Source: Byssochlamys sp. IMV 00236
Taxonomy: Eukaryota; Ascomycota; Eurotiomycetes; Eurotiales; Thermoascaceae
Assembly: GCA_001931875.2 (NCBI GenBank)
Contig: MSJH02000381.1
Span: 1-26,683, forward strand
Direction: 5' to 3'
DNA: 26,683 nt
Numbering within the stretch: the stretch's first letter is position 1; each line of letters opens with the position of its first letter. This document shows, piece after piece, positions 10,459-20,686 of this stretch. Under the pieces are notes generated by a model. The model was not told where the DNA came from. It was given only the letters and a program-made list of their open reading frames with translations, and did no database searches. Both the position numbers and the translations under genes were made by a program.

Positions 10459-10920
10459 ATTCTTCGTCACGAGTTCCCTGAGGATCATTCGCTATTCCTG
10501 GCATACTTGATGGAACCCAGAAAACTTCAGCCACTCAATCCAATTTCAGTAGCGAACATCGTCAAAAAACACATGCAAGCTGCAGGGATAGGTGCAAAAG
10601 TATATGGCCCACATTCAATACGTTCAGCAAGCAGCACGAAAGCCGCCGAATTAGGCAACGAGGTAGATAAGATAAAGAAGTATGCCAACTGGAGCCTGTC
10701 TGCCAACACGTTCGAACGTTTCTACTACAAATCACCTCACCAGCACGCCGACAGCAAGAAGATTACTGATTCCATTTTTTCTTTTTGTCCTGAAAATCAT
10801 ACCACATCCAAAGCCCGAATGAAGTCAACTAGAATTGGGTTAGACACGTCAAGCAATTGGTACCGTGGGTACTGTATGTATAAAGTTTCTTGTAAAATGC
10901 AATCTTTCCGTTCCACATAA
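10459..10920 (+). pseudogene. Tyrosine recombinase C-terminal relic (DIRS/Ngaro/Crypton-like)
   Basis: Open from 10459 (after a TAG) to 10920, this encodes the catalytic C-terminal half of a tyrosine recombinase. The order is a PLNPISVANIVKKHM helix, the H-x-x-R box GPHSIRSASS (His at 10612, Arg at 10621), a KKYANWS segment supplying the W/H position, and FERFYYK with the nucleophile Tyr at about 10723. Such enzymes integrate DIRS-like, Ngaro and Crypton elements as circular DNA, and many mucoralean genomes carry them. The N-terminal half with the first catalytic Arg is missing, and no reverse transcriptase or RNase H is visible nearby, so this is a fragment. Homology fades after about 10790. 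Confidence 0.7.
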
Positions 10921-11173
10921 CAGGATTTTATATTCGTGTACGACGGTGCAGCTTCCATTGGATGTTTGAGTTTAAATCCTCTGGCAAAGCTCCTTCTTGT
11001 ACATGGCATTCACTTGTAAAGAAAAGAAACAAAATATACCATGTTTGATGCTTCTATGAGAATCTAAAGTACATCTTTTTTTTTTCGCATAAAAGAGACA
11101 ATACAAAAGAAGGAGCTTATTAAAAATAAGCAAATATGTTTATCTCTTTCTACTGCATTACACTTAATTGTAC

Positions 11174-11690
11174 TCATTGTACTTCTAGATACATATTAAC
11201 TTGCCAAGTCATTGGGTTTAGCTGTATTCCTAGAATAGAATATTTGCGCTCGGTCATAATATTCCGGTTAAATACGTCCTGTTTTACGAGCAATTCTGGA
11301 AACTCTTTTTTATACTCTTTCTGGCGCCGTTTTTCCTCCTCTTGTTGAGTTTCATGATATCCATTTACTATCAGCTGTTGTGTACAGATTTCAGAATTCT
11401 AATGTCCATATGGCTGTACTTTTGAACTTTATATTTAGATTGTAGGATGATTCTTTTTCCTTAATCGTAGACTGTAGGGAATGTTTATTATTACCCTCTT
11501 TGATTAACTCAAGCCGCAGTCCGGAGCCTCGGAGAATCTTTATAGAATTTGGCTGCATGATGATATGAGGCTGCCGATAAAAAGAAAAGAGCGCGTTCGA
11601 TTGTTTCATGTTTGATTAACACTTTTAGGTTCTCACAAAAGGGAGCACGTGTATCGTAAGTAAAATGAAAAAAAAAAACTATATATAGCG
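11174..11690 (-). pseudogene. Frameshifted coding relic, unidentified
   Basis: Three overlapping minus-strand segments follow each other in different frames: about 11690-11515 (APFCENLKVLIKHETIERAL, then SAASYHHAAKFYKDS), about 11540-11393 (LELIKEGNNKHSLQS), and 11398-11174 (ETQQEEEKRRQKEYKKEF, then MTERKYSILGIQLNPMTWQ), ending at a TGA at 11174-11176. Each is strongly protein-like and they are collinear, but no intron of plausible phase joins them. That fits one roughly 160-aa reading frame broken by two indels. The family is not recognised; a transposon-encoded protein is the likeliest source given the recombinase relic nearby. Confidence 0.42.
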
Positions 11691-11699
11691 CCTATTCAT

Positions 11700-12505
11700 T
11701 CTATGTAACGAAAGTAAAAATGCTTAATTGCTATGTATCTGTCGATATCCGAGCCAAGCATTGTCATTAATTGATACGTAAGCCCATACAAATACAAGAT
11801 GGGAAATTGTAGAGCTATAATTAAAACATCAGAGTGACTATTTCTATATCGCATTATTGTAGCACTTTTTTACTCGCATTAGAGTATACAAAAATTGATA
11901 CTGACATCTAATGAGCATCAACCACAACTGTCAAAGTGGATAGCTATCAAGTACGGCCCTAAAAAGTACATTTTGCTATTCTGAGATCTAATTCACAGAT
12001 CATTGACATTCAGTTACCAAACATTGAGGTAACATTCAACAAAAATTTTATTCTTTGTTGGATTCCCAAAAAAGTGAACTAATCTGGAAAAGTCTAATTC
12101 TGAAGTTATTTATTGGCGTACTTAGTCATGACAACATCTTTTCGTCACTATGCCATTTTACTTTAAGCAACATTGGCTCGTGAAGAGTGGCATGTCAGAG
12201 TGAACACAGGCTGACATTTGCATATGACACTTGAACAACGGCTATCTACCCAACGAATTGACATTCTTGTCCTTTATTCAGTACAAGAAAAAGAAAAGGT
12301 AGATGCATAGTGAAATGCAGTGACCATTTACCAAAACAAAATAAAAAGGGACGGAGCGAACTATTTAAAAGGTAAAAGGGTATAAAAATAAATATCATCC
12401 AACAATTCCGCTTAAAGTTTATTTATAACACTTTCTTTTTTACCCGTCTTCCGCTGTCCACCTCCTTTTCTTTCTTTTTCTCTTTCACTTTTCCACCTCG
12501 GCAGC
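11700..12505 (+). promoter_or_regulatory. Intergenic region and probable promoter of the Sel1-repeat gene
   Basis: No coding signal is seen. A TATA-box-like TATAAAAATA lies at 12381-12390. It is followed by a strongly pyrimidine-rich leader (about 12430-12500) running up to the ATG at 12506. The spacing is compatible with a core promoter and a short 5' UTR. Confidence 0.45.
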
Positions 12506-13961
12506 ATGCTCGCTATCAAAAATAAATTGAAAAGCTCTGCAAGCTCAATTAAATCAGCAAGGAGCAACAATCAGCAATATTTCATGAATAACTCCACGCC
12601 TGTGCTGTCGCCTAGAGTGTCTAACGCAAGCTGCAGCACAAGCACAAGTGGTAGTACAACTAGTCTTCCCAATATGCCTCCAACGCCTCCTACACATATT
12701 GTTAGTACAAGTGATATCTTTTTAAATCACACCCATTTAAAGCCTGGAAACAATGCTGAGCTACTGGATTACGAAAAGACAATCAATATGTATCGAGAGA
12801 ATGCAAAGCATATAAATGATCCAAACATCCAATGGGATCTTGCTACTTATCTTTATGAATCTTCCAAGGCAACCGGCAACAAAGTGTACATGCAGGAAGC
12901 TATCAAGATCTTAAAGTCCTTATCTCTTAAAGGTCACGGTGAAGCACAATATTATCTGGCCAATATCTATGCTTCAGGCAATCTATCTAAATCTCATAAA
13001 CCAAACTTCAATCATGCCTTTCCTCTATTTGTACAAGCTGCTAAACATCAACATCCTGACGCTGCATATAGGTAATGTGGTTTACATATAGCTTATGTCA
13101 TACATGAGTGTGCAAAGAAGAGAGAGAGTCCAGGGCAAATGTAACTAACCTGCAACCAATTAGAACTGCAAAGTGTTATGAAGATGGTCTAGGCTGCTTA
13201 AAAAACAAGTCAAAGGCATATCAATACTACAGGTGACAATGATTTTATTTTAGTTTCTTTTAGTTTCTAATATTACGTGCTAATATAGGCTTGCAGCCAC
13301 ATTAAATCATCCTGGTGCAATGTATCGATTAGGCTTGGCTGAACTCAATGGCGATTTGGGTCTAAAACGTAATGTGCGTGGCGGCAATAAATGGCTGAAA
13401 AGATCTGCAGATGCTGCTACCCCCGAATATCCTCATGCGCTTCACGAACTTGGTTTATTGCACGAAAAAGGACTAGACGATATCATCTTTAAGGATCCTA
13501 AATATTCAGTTCAACTTTATGCTAAAGCTGCAGAATTAGGGTATGCTCCTTCTGCTTATCGACTCGGTCAATGTTTTGAGTATGGTTATCTAGGCTGCCC
13601 TAAGGATTCAGTCACTTCTGTATATTACTACACAATTGCTGCTAAGCGTGGTCATCCAGACGCGGCATTTGCTCTGTCCGCTTGGTATCTTGTCGGTGAT
13701 GGTGATCGATTGCAGGTGTCGGAAGAGAAGGCGTTAGAGTGGGCTAGACTCTCTGCAGAAAAGGGTTTACCTAAAGCGGAATTTGCTTTAGGTTACTTTG
13801 CAGAAATGGGTATAGGACGACCAAAGGATCTAAATGAAGCCATGGTATGGTATAAAAAGGCAGCTGATCATGGCAACGAAAAGGCAATTCGACGACTAAA
13901 AGAGAAAGCTCCCCTTAATATAAACAAAAACTTGCCTGCTGTGGCTACAGAAGCAAACTAA
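12506..13961 (+). CDS. Sel1-repeat protein, SKT5/Chs4-type chitin synthase activator
   Basis: Three exons (12506-13071, 13164-13232, 13289-13961) give 435 aa. Residues 1-70 are a Ser/Thr/Asn/Pro-rich low-complexity N-terminus. Sel1-like alpha-helical repeats fill roughly residues 95-420, shown by recurring G-x-A-x-(Y/F)-x-L-(G/A) signatures such as AQYYLANIYASG, AMYRLGLAEL, ALHELGLLHEKG, SAYRLGQCFEYG, AAFALSAWYLVG and AEFALGYFAEMG. In yeast, Skt5/Chs4 binds and activates chitin synthase III at the bud neck; the same membrane-associated cell-wall role is inferred here. Unlike yeast Skt5 there is no C-terminal CAAX prenylation box, because the protein ends in EAN. Both introns are phase 2. The neighbour ATG14 is convergent, with stop codons 189 bp apart. 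Confidence 0.85.
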
Positions 13962-14150
13962 TTTTATTTATATTTTTCTTCATTTAATTTATGACTCTTG
14001 TAAATACATTCACATATACACATTTATACATCTCTCATCATACTATCTTTATTATTCCATGTATCCCGCGAATATGTGTGTACACGCGTTTCTACCATAA
14101 AAATAAAGGGGAATGTGGCTTCATTTTAAGAAAAAGGAGTTGGGAGGCAT

Positions 14151-15603
14151 TTATGTAAAACGAAATGATGGCATAACGTCCACCAGATTCCAGTGCTCGC
14201 TTTGTTCTATTGCAGGACTGGATTCTGTATTGTCCATCTTTTCTTTATCATCATTTTCCATCTCTTCATCACTGTCCAAGTAGAGTAGTAAATCGTCTAA
14301 TTGATCTGAGGATCGATCGATTGCGTGCTGTGACCTGTATCGTAGTGCAGTCATTCTGAGCACTTGCTGAAACTCTACTGGAAATTCTAAATCTCTTATG
14401 CCTTTATATACAATGGCATGCGATCGCCTATAATGACTATCAGCATCATCCTCCTATACCCCTCCTATGACACTTTCACTTACATGCCAAGTTTAGATGA
14501 ATAACAACATGCCATTAAGCCTTGTAGTGTGTTTGCTACTTGACTGAGTGATATATCTATTCCTTGGGTATAACATAAATAGGCAATATCATAATTTAGC
14601 ATAGCCATGCCAATCACGAATCGTCGAAAATTTCTATCTTCATCATCCAAGAAGAGAGGCATCTTGTTGTTATTGTGCCATAGTTTTGCATTTGGTGTCG
14701 CAATACGGATATAGGAATGAATTCCCTTTTGGAAAATCATGAAGGGTAATTTGATGCCCAAGTAGTGAACAATTAAGCGTAGCATATGCGTAACCAGGTT
14801 TATTGGAGCATTCAGTTCTTCTTTTGGATATTCTATTGTCATATATATAAAAGATGATTATGTGTGTACATACAACAAAGATACTGCTTACTGGATACAT
14901 CAATGAGTTTAGTTGGTAAAGTTACGCCACATATATACAAATCCTCTTTATTTAACAAGCTCATCGGTCTTTTACTAAATGGCGCTCTATCATCTTCTAT
15001 AGGCGTCGTTGGTGCTACAGTTTCCTCAATCACGCCTGGTTTTAGTTCAAACAAAGACGCTACCTCCTTGACTAAGATTCTTCTTGTTCCTACTGTCATC
15101 TTGTGCAGACGCTGCCAAGATCTTATCATGTCCACATTGTTCTTTTCTTTTAACCGTGCTATACTATTCTTATATCTAGCCTCAGCCAAGTCCAATGCAC
15201 GTCTTTTAGCTTCTATAGTCCGTTTTAAATCGGATAACCGTATTGTTTCTAAACAAGAGAGTTAGTATATGCATGTATATATATACACTTGATCCTTACT
15301 TGAATGAATCTCTTTTGTAAGTTGAACCTGTTGTGTTTGTATTGTTTGCAAGCTCATGCATAACTTGTTTTTCTTTGCTAAAAGTGCTTGAATCACACTG
15401 GCACGGTTAAGAAATAATGTTGCTTGTTGGACAACATGATTCTTTTCATTTGTAGCTAGTTCTTTTTCTTGTTTATGCTCTGTTAATCTAGACAATTATT
15501 TTTAAAATCCTTTCAAGTCTACAACCTTCATTCTTTACTTTTCTTTAATGCAATCTACACAATAGAATTTACGACTTGCAACATGACAATATTCACAATT
15601 CAT
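14151..15603 (-). CDS. ATG14: Atg14-type autophagy subunit of the Vps34 PI3-kinase complex
   Basis: Five exons on the minus strand (15603-15539, 15487-15300, 15248-14892, 14832-14484, 14436-14151) close in frame to 414 aa. The N-terminus holds the Atg14 cysteine signature CxxC...CxxC (Cys 3, 6, 15, 18). Coiled-coil sequence follows at about residues 22-150 (EHKQEKELATNEKNH, then LKRTIEAKRRALDLAEARYK). The C-terminal half has the ATG14/UVRAG-type core, including YICGVTLP, LVTHMLRLIVHYLGIKLPF and MAMLNYDIAYLCYTQGIDI. An acidic stretch and a terminal WNLVD segment end the protein. Atg14 brings the Vps34-Vps15-Atg6 complex to the phagophore site to make PI3P. The third exon-exon junction follows a perfect TACTAAC branch site in intron 2. 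The related subunit Vps38/UVRAG is the main alternative, but the paired Cys motif favours Atg14. Confidence 0.82.
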
Positions 15604-15695
15604 TATATAATAACTTGTTTATTATTAAATACAATTGTAAAGAAATAGAAAAGAGAAAAAAAAGAAAGAAAGAGAGACAAGATTCATGCCCTCTT

Positions 15696-17539
15696 CTATT
15701 TGTTCATGTGATTTAAAATAACGACTTGCTTATTGGATGTACATGCTGCTAACTTTTCTCCGTTTTTACTAAAGTGTACTTCGAATATACCTCCATCTGC
15801 CTTGTATGTCTTCTTTAATGTACCATCCTATATGAATAAAGGTAAGTATATATATATGAACATTATCTTCATTTACCTTTGTGTCCCAAACATTCAATAC
15901 TTCATCAAAGCTACCAGAGGCCAATAGACTAGCATCAGGGCTAAATGAGATAGAATACACTGCCTCTGTATGATTATTCAATACATAGAGACATGTTCCA
16001 CTCAGTGCATCCCAAAGACGTACGGAGGAATCGAAACTGGCAGTGGCCAAAATCTTGGCGCCATCCTTTTGTTGATTAGGAGCCCATTGCAAGGTATAAA
16101 TTTGCAAAGTATGACCCTTAATCTGTTGTATTGGTTTATCAGATGATAATGACCAAATCTTGGCTGTCATATCATCTGAACAAGAGGCCAAATATTGACC
16201 AGATGGATCCCAACGAACAGCATTGACTTCATCTTCATGACCCACCCATTTCTTTAATGGTTTTGTTTGTCCAATTTTACAAACATAAATTGTTCTATCT
16301 GACGAGCAAGAAGCAAACGTTGTATTATCCATCCAGTCTACATCGAGAATAGCTACTATAGATAAGTTTTCTTAGTAAATGTATATAGCAATTTTTCTTC
16401 TTCTTTGCCATTACGCATATGATGTTCAAACTGCTGCTTCATTTCTCCAGTTTCAGGGTCCCAAACAATCGTTGTTGTATCTGCACTGCCGCTCAATATA
16501 AGATCTCCTTTCATATTCCATTTTAAGGAAAAGATCGGCCCTCTGTGCTGTGCCATAACAAAACGTAATTGACCCTTTTGTGTCCAAATTCTTGCTTGTC
16601 CATCATACGACCCAGTGACTAATAAAGTACCTGTTGGCTGCATAATAAAGGTTCATTATTTGTTATATTTTAAAAATAGTATTTCTCTTACATTCCAGTC
16701 TAGTGTTGTCACATCCTTATTATCGTTCAAGTTGGGTAAATGATTCAGTGTGATAGAATTGGCTGCTTCGTTCTTGTCTTCTGGTACATGCCATAGTCTT
16801 GCTGTTGCATCTCCAGAGCTATTAAAGGGCGTGCATTAGATAAGAATGCCATCTATGAGTGTAAAATTACCCCGAAGCAAGAAGAGACGTAGTTACAGGA
16901 TTCCAAGCACAAGAAAACACTTCACTTTTATGTCCCTTTAATATAATAACGTCATCCGGATCAACCTCTGTGATTTTCGTTGGTAACGATGACTCTGATG
17001 TTGTATTCGCAGGTATTATTGGATTACTCTCTGCCATATCTTCGTCTTCTTTTATCACCTTCTTCACCGTCTCATTTTCCTCTTTTATTGACTCTTCGTC
17101 GTCTCCCACGTCCTTCCTTGCTCTTTTCTCTCGTTCTTTTTGTTGTTTTTTCTCAGTTTCCTTTCTTTGCCTCTTTGTTGTTCTCACAGGCTTCGTGTTG
17201 AATGTGTTTCCGGTTAATTCACAGTGATGAGGTTCTAATAACGAGAATGGAACGGTACATTCCATCAGTTCGCCTTCTTCATTCATATGTGCTTCTATTT
17301 CCATAAACTGAAGGCCTTTGTGAATGATGTTTATTAATGCTCCTGGCTGAATATGTGTATCTCTATAAGCTGATTTCTCTACTTGACTCTCATATTGAAA
17401 CGCAAATGAAGTATGTCGAAAACCTGATAATGAATAACAATAATGTTAGTTTAGAACAAGTCGTATTCTTTTATTTTATACCTGATTCCTGCAAATATTT
17501 GTAGATTATTATGTTTACTTCTTCGCTTGTAAGCACCAT
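15696..17539 (-). CDS. TBL1/Sif2-type LisH-WD40 corepressor subunit
   Basis: Six exons (17539-17482, 17423-16871, 16818-16692, 16637-16415, 16352-15877, 15827-15696) give 522 aa. A LisH dimerisation motif is at residues 5-36 ([20 protein letters not shown]), followed by the F-box-like segment of this family, a highly charged Lys/Glu linker, and about eight WD40 repeats from residue 190 onward (examples [46 protein letters not shown]). The family acts in the nucleus: TBL1/TBLR1 in NCoR/SMRT complexes and Sif2 in the yeast Set3 deacetylase complex. A histone-deacetylase scaffold role is therefore inferred. Exon 5 has tandem TAGTAG acceptors, so a one-residue variant is possible. The gene sits head to tail with ATG14, 92 bp upstream of it. 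Confidence 0.9.
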
Positions 17540-17923
17540 TCTTCAAATACACGCGCGTGGGGTGAGGGTAAGAGAAAAAAGAGACTTTTTTTAAAACAAG
17601 AAAACAGTGGGTGTGGTAATTGCTCTAGGGAAGAGTGACTTGCAATGTCTTTTGCGGAGAATTAATAAGTGCACACATACAGAGAGAGAACATTGTATAG
17701 GATGATCTGGCAAATCAGGATAATACAATAAAATGAGGCATAATATCAATTGTCAATAAAGGTTGATAGGTTGTACAAAGCCTCCAACTGTTTTTGAATA
17801 AGCATAAAGGACTATCAAATCATCTTATGGGCTTCTGAAAGACTAGGCGCCGTGTACTTTTAAAGAGAAAACTCTTATCATTTATTAGCTTTTATGTAAT
17901 TGGATCTTTAATATATTTATGTG
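17540..17923. other. Short intergenic spacer between two minus-strand genes
   Basis: This stretch holds the upstream region of the TBL1-like gene and the 3' flank of the aldo/keto reductase. No gene is seen. GA-rich and T-rich patches are present near 17565-17600. Confidence 0.5.
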
Positions 17924-19078
17924 TTAGACATGAGCAACTTCATGAGGAATATATATTTCTTCCAAGTATTTAATATCTTCATTGCTTAGCTTAACTTCAA
18001 GAGCATAAAGTAGATCATGCAAATGTGATTCTTTGCCAACACCAACAATTGGAGAAGTAATGTATGGCTTAGATAGCATCCATGCTAAAGCAATCTATAA
18101 AGCAAAAAATTGTTATTTACACTGCTAAGCATAGCTTCCATGGAGGTTTTCTCTTACCTGAGCTGGTGGGCGATTGTGTTTCTTCGCTATTTCAATGACC
18201 CTGTCAATAATTTCATCGTTGTTCTGGGCTTGTCTGTCTTGGAAGAGAGTTGGAATATATCCATCGATTTGTAACCGGATGGATTCTCTGTTCTTGCCAG
18301 TCAATAAGCCTCTAGCCAAGGGTGACCAAGGAATAATAGCAATACCACTGTCTTGGCAATAGGGAATCATCTCTCGTTCTTCTTCGCGATAAAGTAAATT
18401 ATACAAGTTTTGCATAGACACAAACTTGGCCCATCCTCTTCTTTCAGCAATAGCATTTGCCTTTTGGAATTGCCATGCATAACCTGAGCTTGCACCAATA
18501 TATCTGACTTTACCAGAGCGAACCAAATCATTTAATGCCTCCATGGTCTCTTCAAGTGGTGTTTCCTACATAATATAAAAATAGTCAAGATTACCTAGAG
18601 ATACACAAAAGGCTTTCATCCTTACAGGGTCAAATCGATGAATTTGATAAAGATCGATGTAATCAAGGCCCAATCTTTCCAATGAAGCATCTACAGCATC
18701 AAAGATATGCTTGCGAGACAGTCCGCTCTCATTAATACTTTCAAGTTTGCCACCATGCGCCATGTCATTTATGACAGGAAAGAAAAGCTTGGTAGCAATA
18801 ACAATACGAGATCTTGGCATATTGAACTTCTTTATAGCTTTACCCAAAATGCGTTCACTCTCTCCATTTGAGTACATATTGGCAGTGTCAAAGAAGTTGA
18901 TACCAGCTTCATACGCTTTACCAATCAATTCGAGTGATTCTTCTTCATCTTTTACCCAGGCTAACCATTTGGATGATCCATATGACATACATCCTAAACA
19001 GAATCGCGATACCTTCATACCCGTGTTACCGAAGCGGACATATTGCATCTGTGGAAGTGTGTTTGAGTTTGGTGACAT
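17924..19078 (-). CDS. Aldo/keto reductase (NADPH-dependent, aryl-alcohol-dehydrogenase-like)
   Basis: Three exons (19078-18626, 18565-18158, 18094-17924), both introns in phase 0, give 343 aa, a normal length for this superfamily. The (beta/alpha)8 enzyme shows the full catalytic tetrad: Asp64 and Tyr69 in NFFDTANMYSNGESE, Lys97 in VIATKLFFP, and His147 in DLYQIHRFDP. The later IPWSPLARGLLTG loop and the C-terminal SPIVGVGKESHL segment match the phosphate-binding region for NADP(H). It most resembles yeast YPL088W/Aad-type reductases, cytosolic enzymes acting on aromatic or aliphatic aldehydes; the true substrate cannot be read from sequence. A TATATATATA run lies only about 15 bp upstream of the ATG, followed farther upstream by a long T run on this strand. 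Confidence 0.92.
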
Positions 19079-19408
19079 GACTGTAAATCTCTTTCTTATA
19101 TATATATAAAAAAAAAAAAAAAGAAAAAAAAAAAGATAGTCTTAATGATGTTTATATATTGTCTATGATTAATGCCAATCGCACGGGTCTGAACTGAATA
19201 CGTAGACAATACCTTTTTTGTAAAAATCAAACGTCAGCAGTTCTTTTTTTTTTTTTGTATTAAAGTGTGGCCTTTATCAAACGTCAGAAGTACTACCTTA
19301 TATTGTATCTAGATAAAGGATATAAACCTCACACGCAAACAAGTCAGTGGTTGCCTCAATATGTATTGACGCGTCTATACGCCTGAAATCATAGCAGATC
19401 TTTTGTCA
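19079..19408. other. Upstream flank of aldo/keto reductase with A/T runs and a direct repeat
   Basis: TA repeats and A-rich runs at about 19096-19134 adjoin the reductase start. A 15-bp near-perfect direct repeat, ATCAAACGTCAG(c/a)AG, occurs at 19226-19240 and 19276-19290, 50 bp apart, with one mismatch. No gene is seen. The repeat could be a pair of upstream binding sites for the reductase or a duplication scar. Confidence 0.4.
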
Positions 19409-19568
19409 CCCCCGTCTTCCAGTGCCTTGATCAACTTCAGCATGCCACAGTTGCCCCATCCACTCACCCACATGGCCCATAAGTTTCTCAAATGAGTTAA
19501 ACAGTTCCTTTTGCTTCTTTTGGATATGACTAGGGACACGTAAGTTTATTCCCTTTTTAGGTAGTGTG
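19409..19568 (-). pseudogene. Coding relic, minus strand, unidentified
   Basis: A minus-strand frame open for about 53 codons reads LPKKGINLRVPSHIQKKQKE, then FNSFEKLMGHVGEWMGQLWH, and stops at 19406-19408. It has no start codon and its upstream side runs into the MITE at 19577. The composition is typical of protein, and the opposite strand is less convincing. The family is not recognised; the neighbouring recombinase relic suggests a mobile-element protein. Confidence 0.4.
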
Positions 19569-19576
19569 TAACATTA

Positions 19577-19676
19577 CAGTATTTCCAGAAAGTAATGTCG
19601 CAAAAATTGAATTTTTACAATACAAAATATACAGAAATGCGACATCTTGGCGCGACATTAATTTTTAAAAACACTG
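19577..19676. mobile_element. 100-bp MITE with Tc1/mariner-like ends, flanked by TA
   Basis: The element begins CAGTATTTCC and ends AAAAACACTG. The terminal inverted repeats match at 20 of 25 positions, including CAGT at the tips and TAATGTCGC at the inner ends. It is flanked on both sides by TA (19575-19576 and 19677-19678), the target duplication of Tc1/mariner transposases. There is no coding capacity, so it would depend on a transposase elsewhere. Inner sequence carries further short inverted copies of the TGTCGC motif (ATGTCGCA and TGCGACAT). Confidence 0.72.
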
Positions 19677-19689
19677 TATATCCAGCTGT

Positions 19690-20135
19690 ACCCCTGCACT
19701 ACTTGAGCTTGAAAGCTCTACGTGCTTCATCAAGAAAGGAAATACAATGCTAACAGTACCAAATGGCAGTTTTGCAAATCATTTTGGCAATTTTGCTTAT
19801 TTTATTTGGCGTTTTATACTTACTATGGCTGGCCTTCTACGACCCTCTGACTTGGAACGCGTAAGTTTAGACGCGATTACGATTTCATACGACAAGGTTT
19901 TCTGCGTATCGTGGCTCTCAAGGAGAAACGTCAAAAGAAGCGTGTGACAAAAGTCATCATGATTCATCTGCGCACGGACTCTCCTCTATATCCCATAGCC
20001 ATTTTCGAGGAATACAAGCATCGAATTGTCTCATCAGACTGTCATATTGCTCACCCTTTGTTCCCAAAGATCTACCGACTGTTCTCCGCTACTTCTACAA
20101 ATTTTAGTTTATCTACTTTGGATCAACAACCAAGA
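19690..20135 (+). pseudogene. Tyrosine recombinase central-region relic (DIRS/Ngaro/Crypton-like)
   Basis: A frame from about 19747 contains LTMAGLLRPSDLERVSLD, the conserved segment carrying the first catalytic Arg of tyrosine recombinases. Near 19885-19910 the homology moves to another frame, which continues with VALKEKRQKKRVTKVIMIHL, then PLYPIAIFEEYKHRI and HPLF. Those are the features expected before the H-x-x-R box. The box and the nucleophile Tyr are absent here, so the copy is frameshifted and 3'-truncated. The missing part corresponds to what survives at 10459-10790, though the two need not come from one insertion. Confidence 0.62.
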
Positions 20136-20686
20136 TCAAGCCTTATTCGTGTAATGTTATGTAAATACGAATATATGAAGTATTGAACACATTACACAAG
20201 TAAGTGATCTTGATTGTTCCCACTCTCTTGTTTGTGCTTTGTTTTCCTGTCTCACTCAAGAAGATAAAGATTAATATTATTATTTTACTGACTTTTTTTG
20301 TTGCACAAATTCGAATAATAGAGAAAAGATTGATAACAGCAACCAAGATCACTTACTCGTGTCATGTTTTCAATACTTTATGAAGAAAGCTTTGCAGTAC
20401 ACATTTTAATGCCCGCAATGAGCACAAACATGCGTTTTTTCTTTTTAACTCAAGCCAACTTTTTTAGGCGTAAAAAATAGAGAGAGAGAGAGAGAAAGTG
20501 AACTTTTTGAATAAAAGTGATGAAGTGTAAACCTGGAAATCAAGGTGGCTTTATATTTTGACTTTAAAGATATCCCTAACAAAAAAGAAGGACAGAAGTA
20601 GAAAGCTCCTAATGAAATTATACATAAAAGGAAATCGAGGGCAGGTCCTTTGCCTCCCTTTTTTTTTTCTTCTTCTCTTTAACAAA
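20136..20686. other. Intergenic region upstream of RIC8
   Basis: No gene is supported. A (GA)n tract occurs at about 20480-20494. A pyrimidine-rich leader (about 20656-20680) precedes the RIC8 start codon, and the frame open upstream of that ATG is not expected in the family. Confidence 0.45.

Noticed and set aside
14864..15265. 133-codon plus-strand open frame
   Set aside because: It lies opposite ATG14 exon 3, whose coding sense and introns are clear.
16970..17227. Plus-strand frames rich in Ser/Phe
   Set aside because: They are shadows of the Lys/Glu-rich linker of the TBL1-like gene on the minus strand.
20558..20686. N-terminal extension of RIC8
   Set aside because: The sequence is low complexity and crosses a pyrimidine-rich leader; the ATG at 20687 begins the family-like region.
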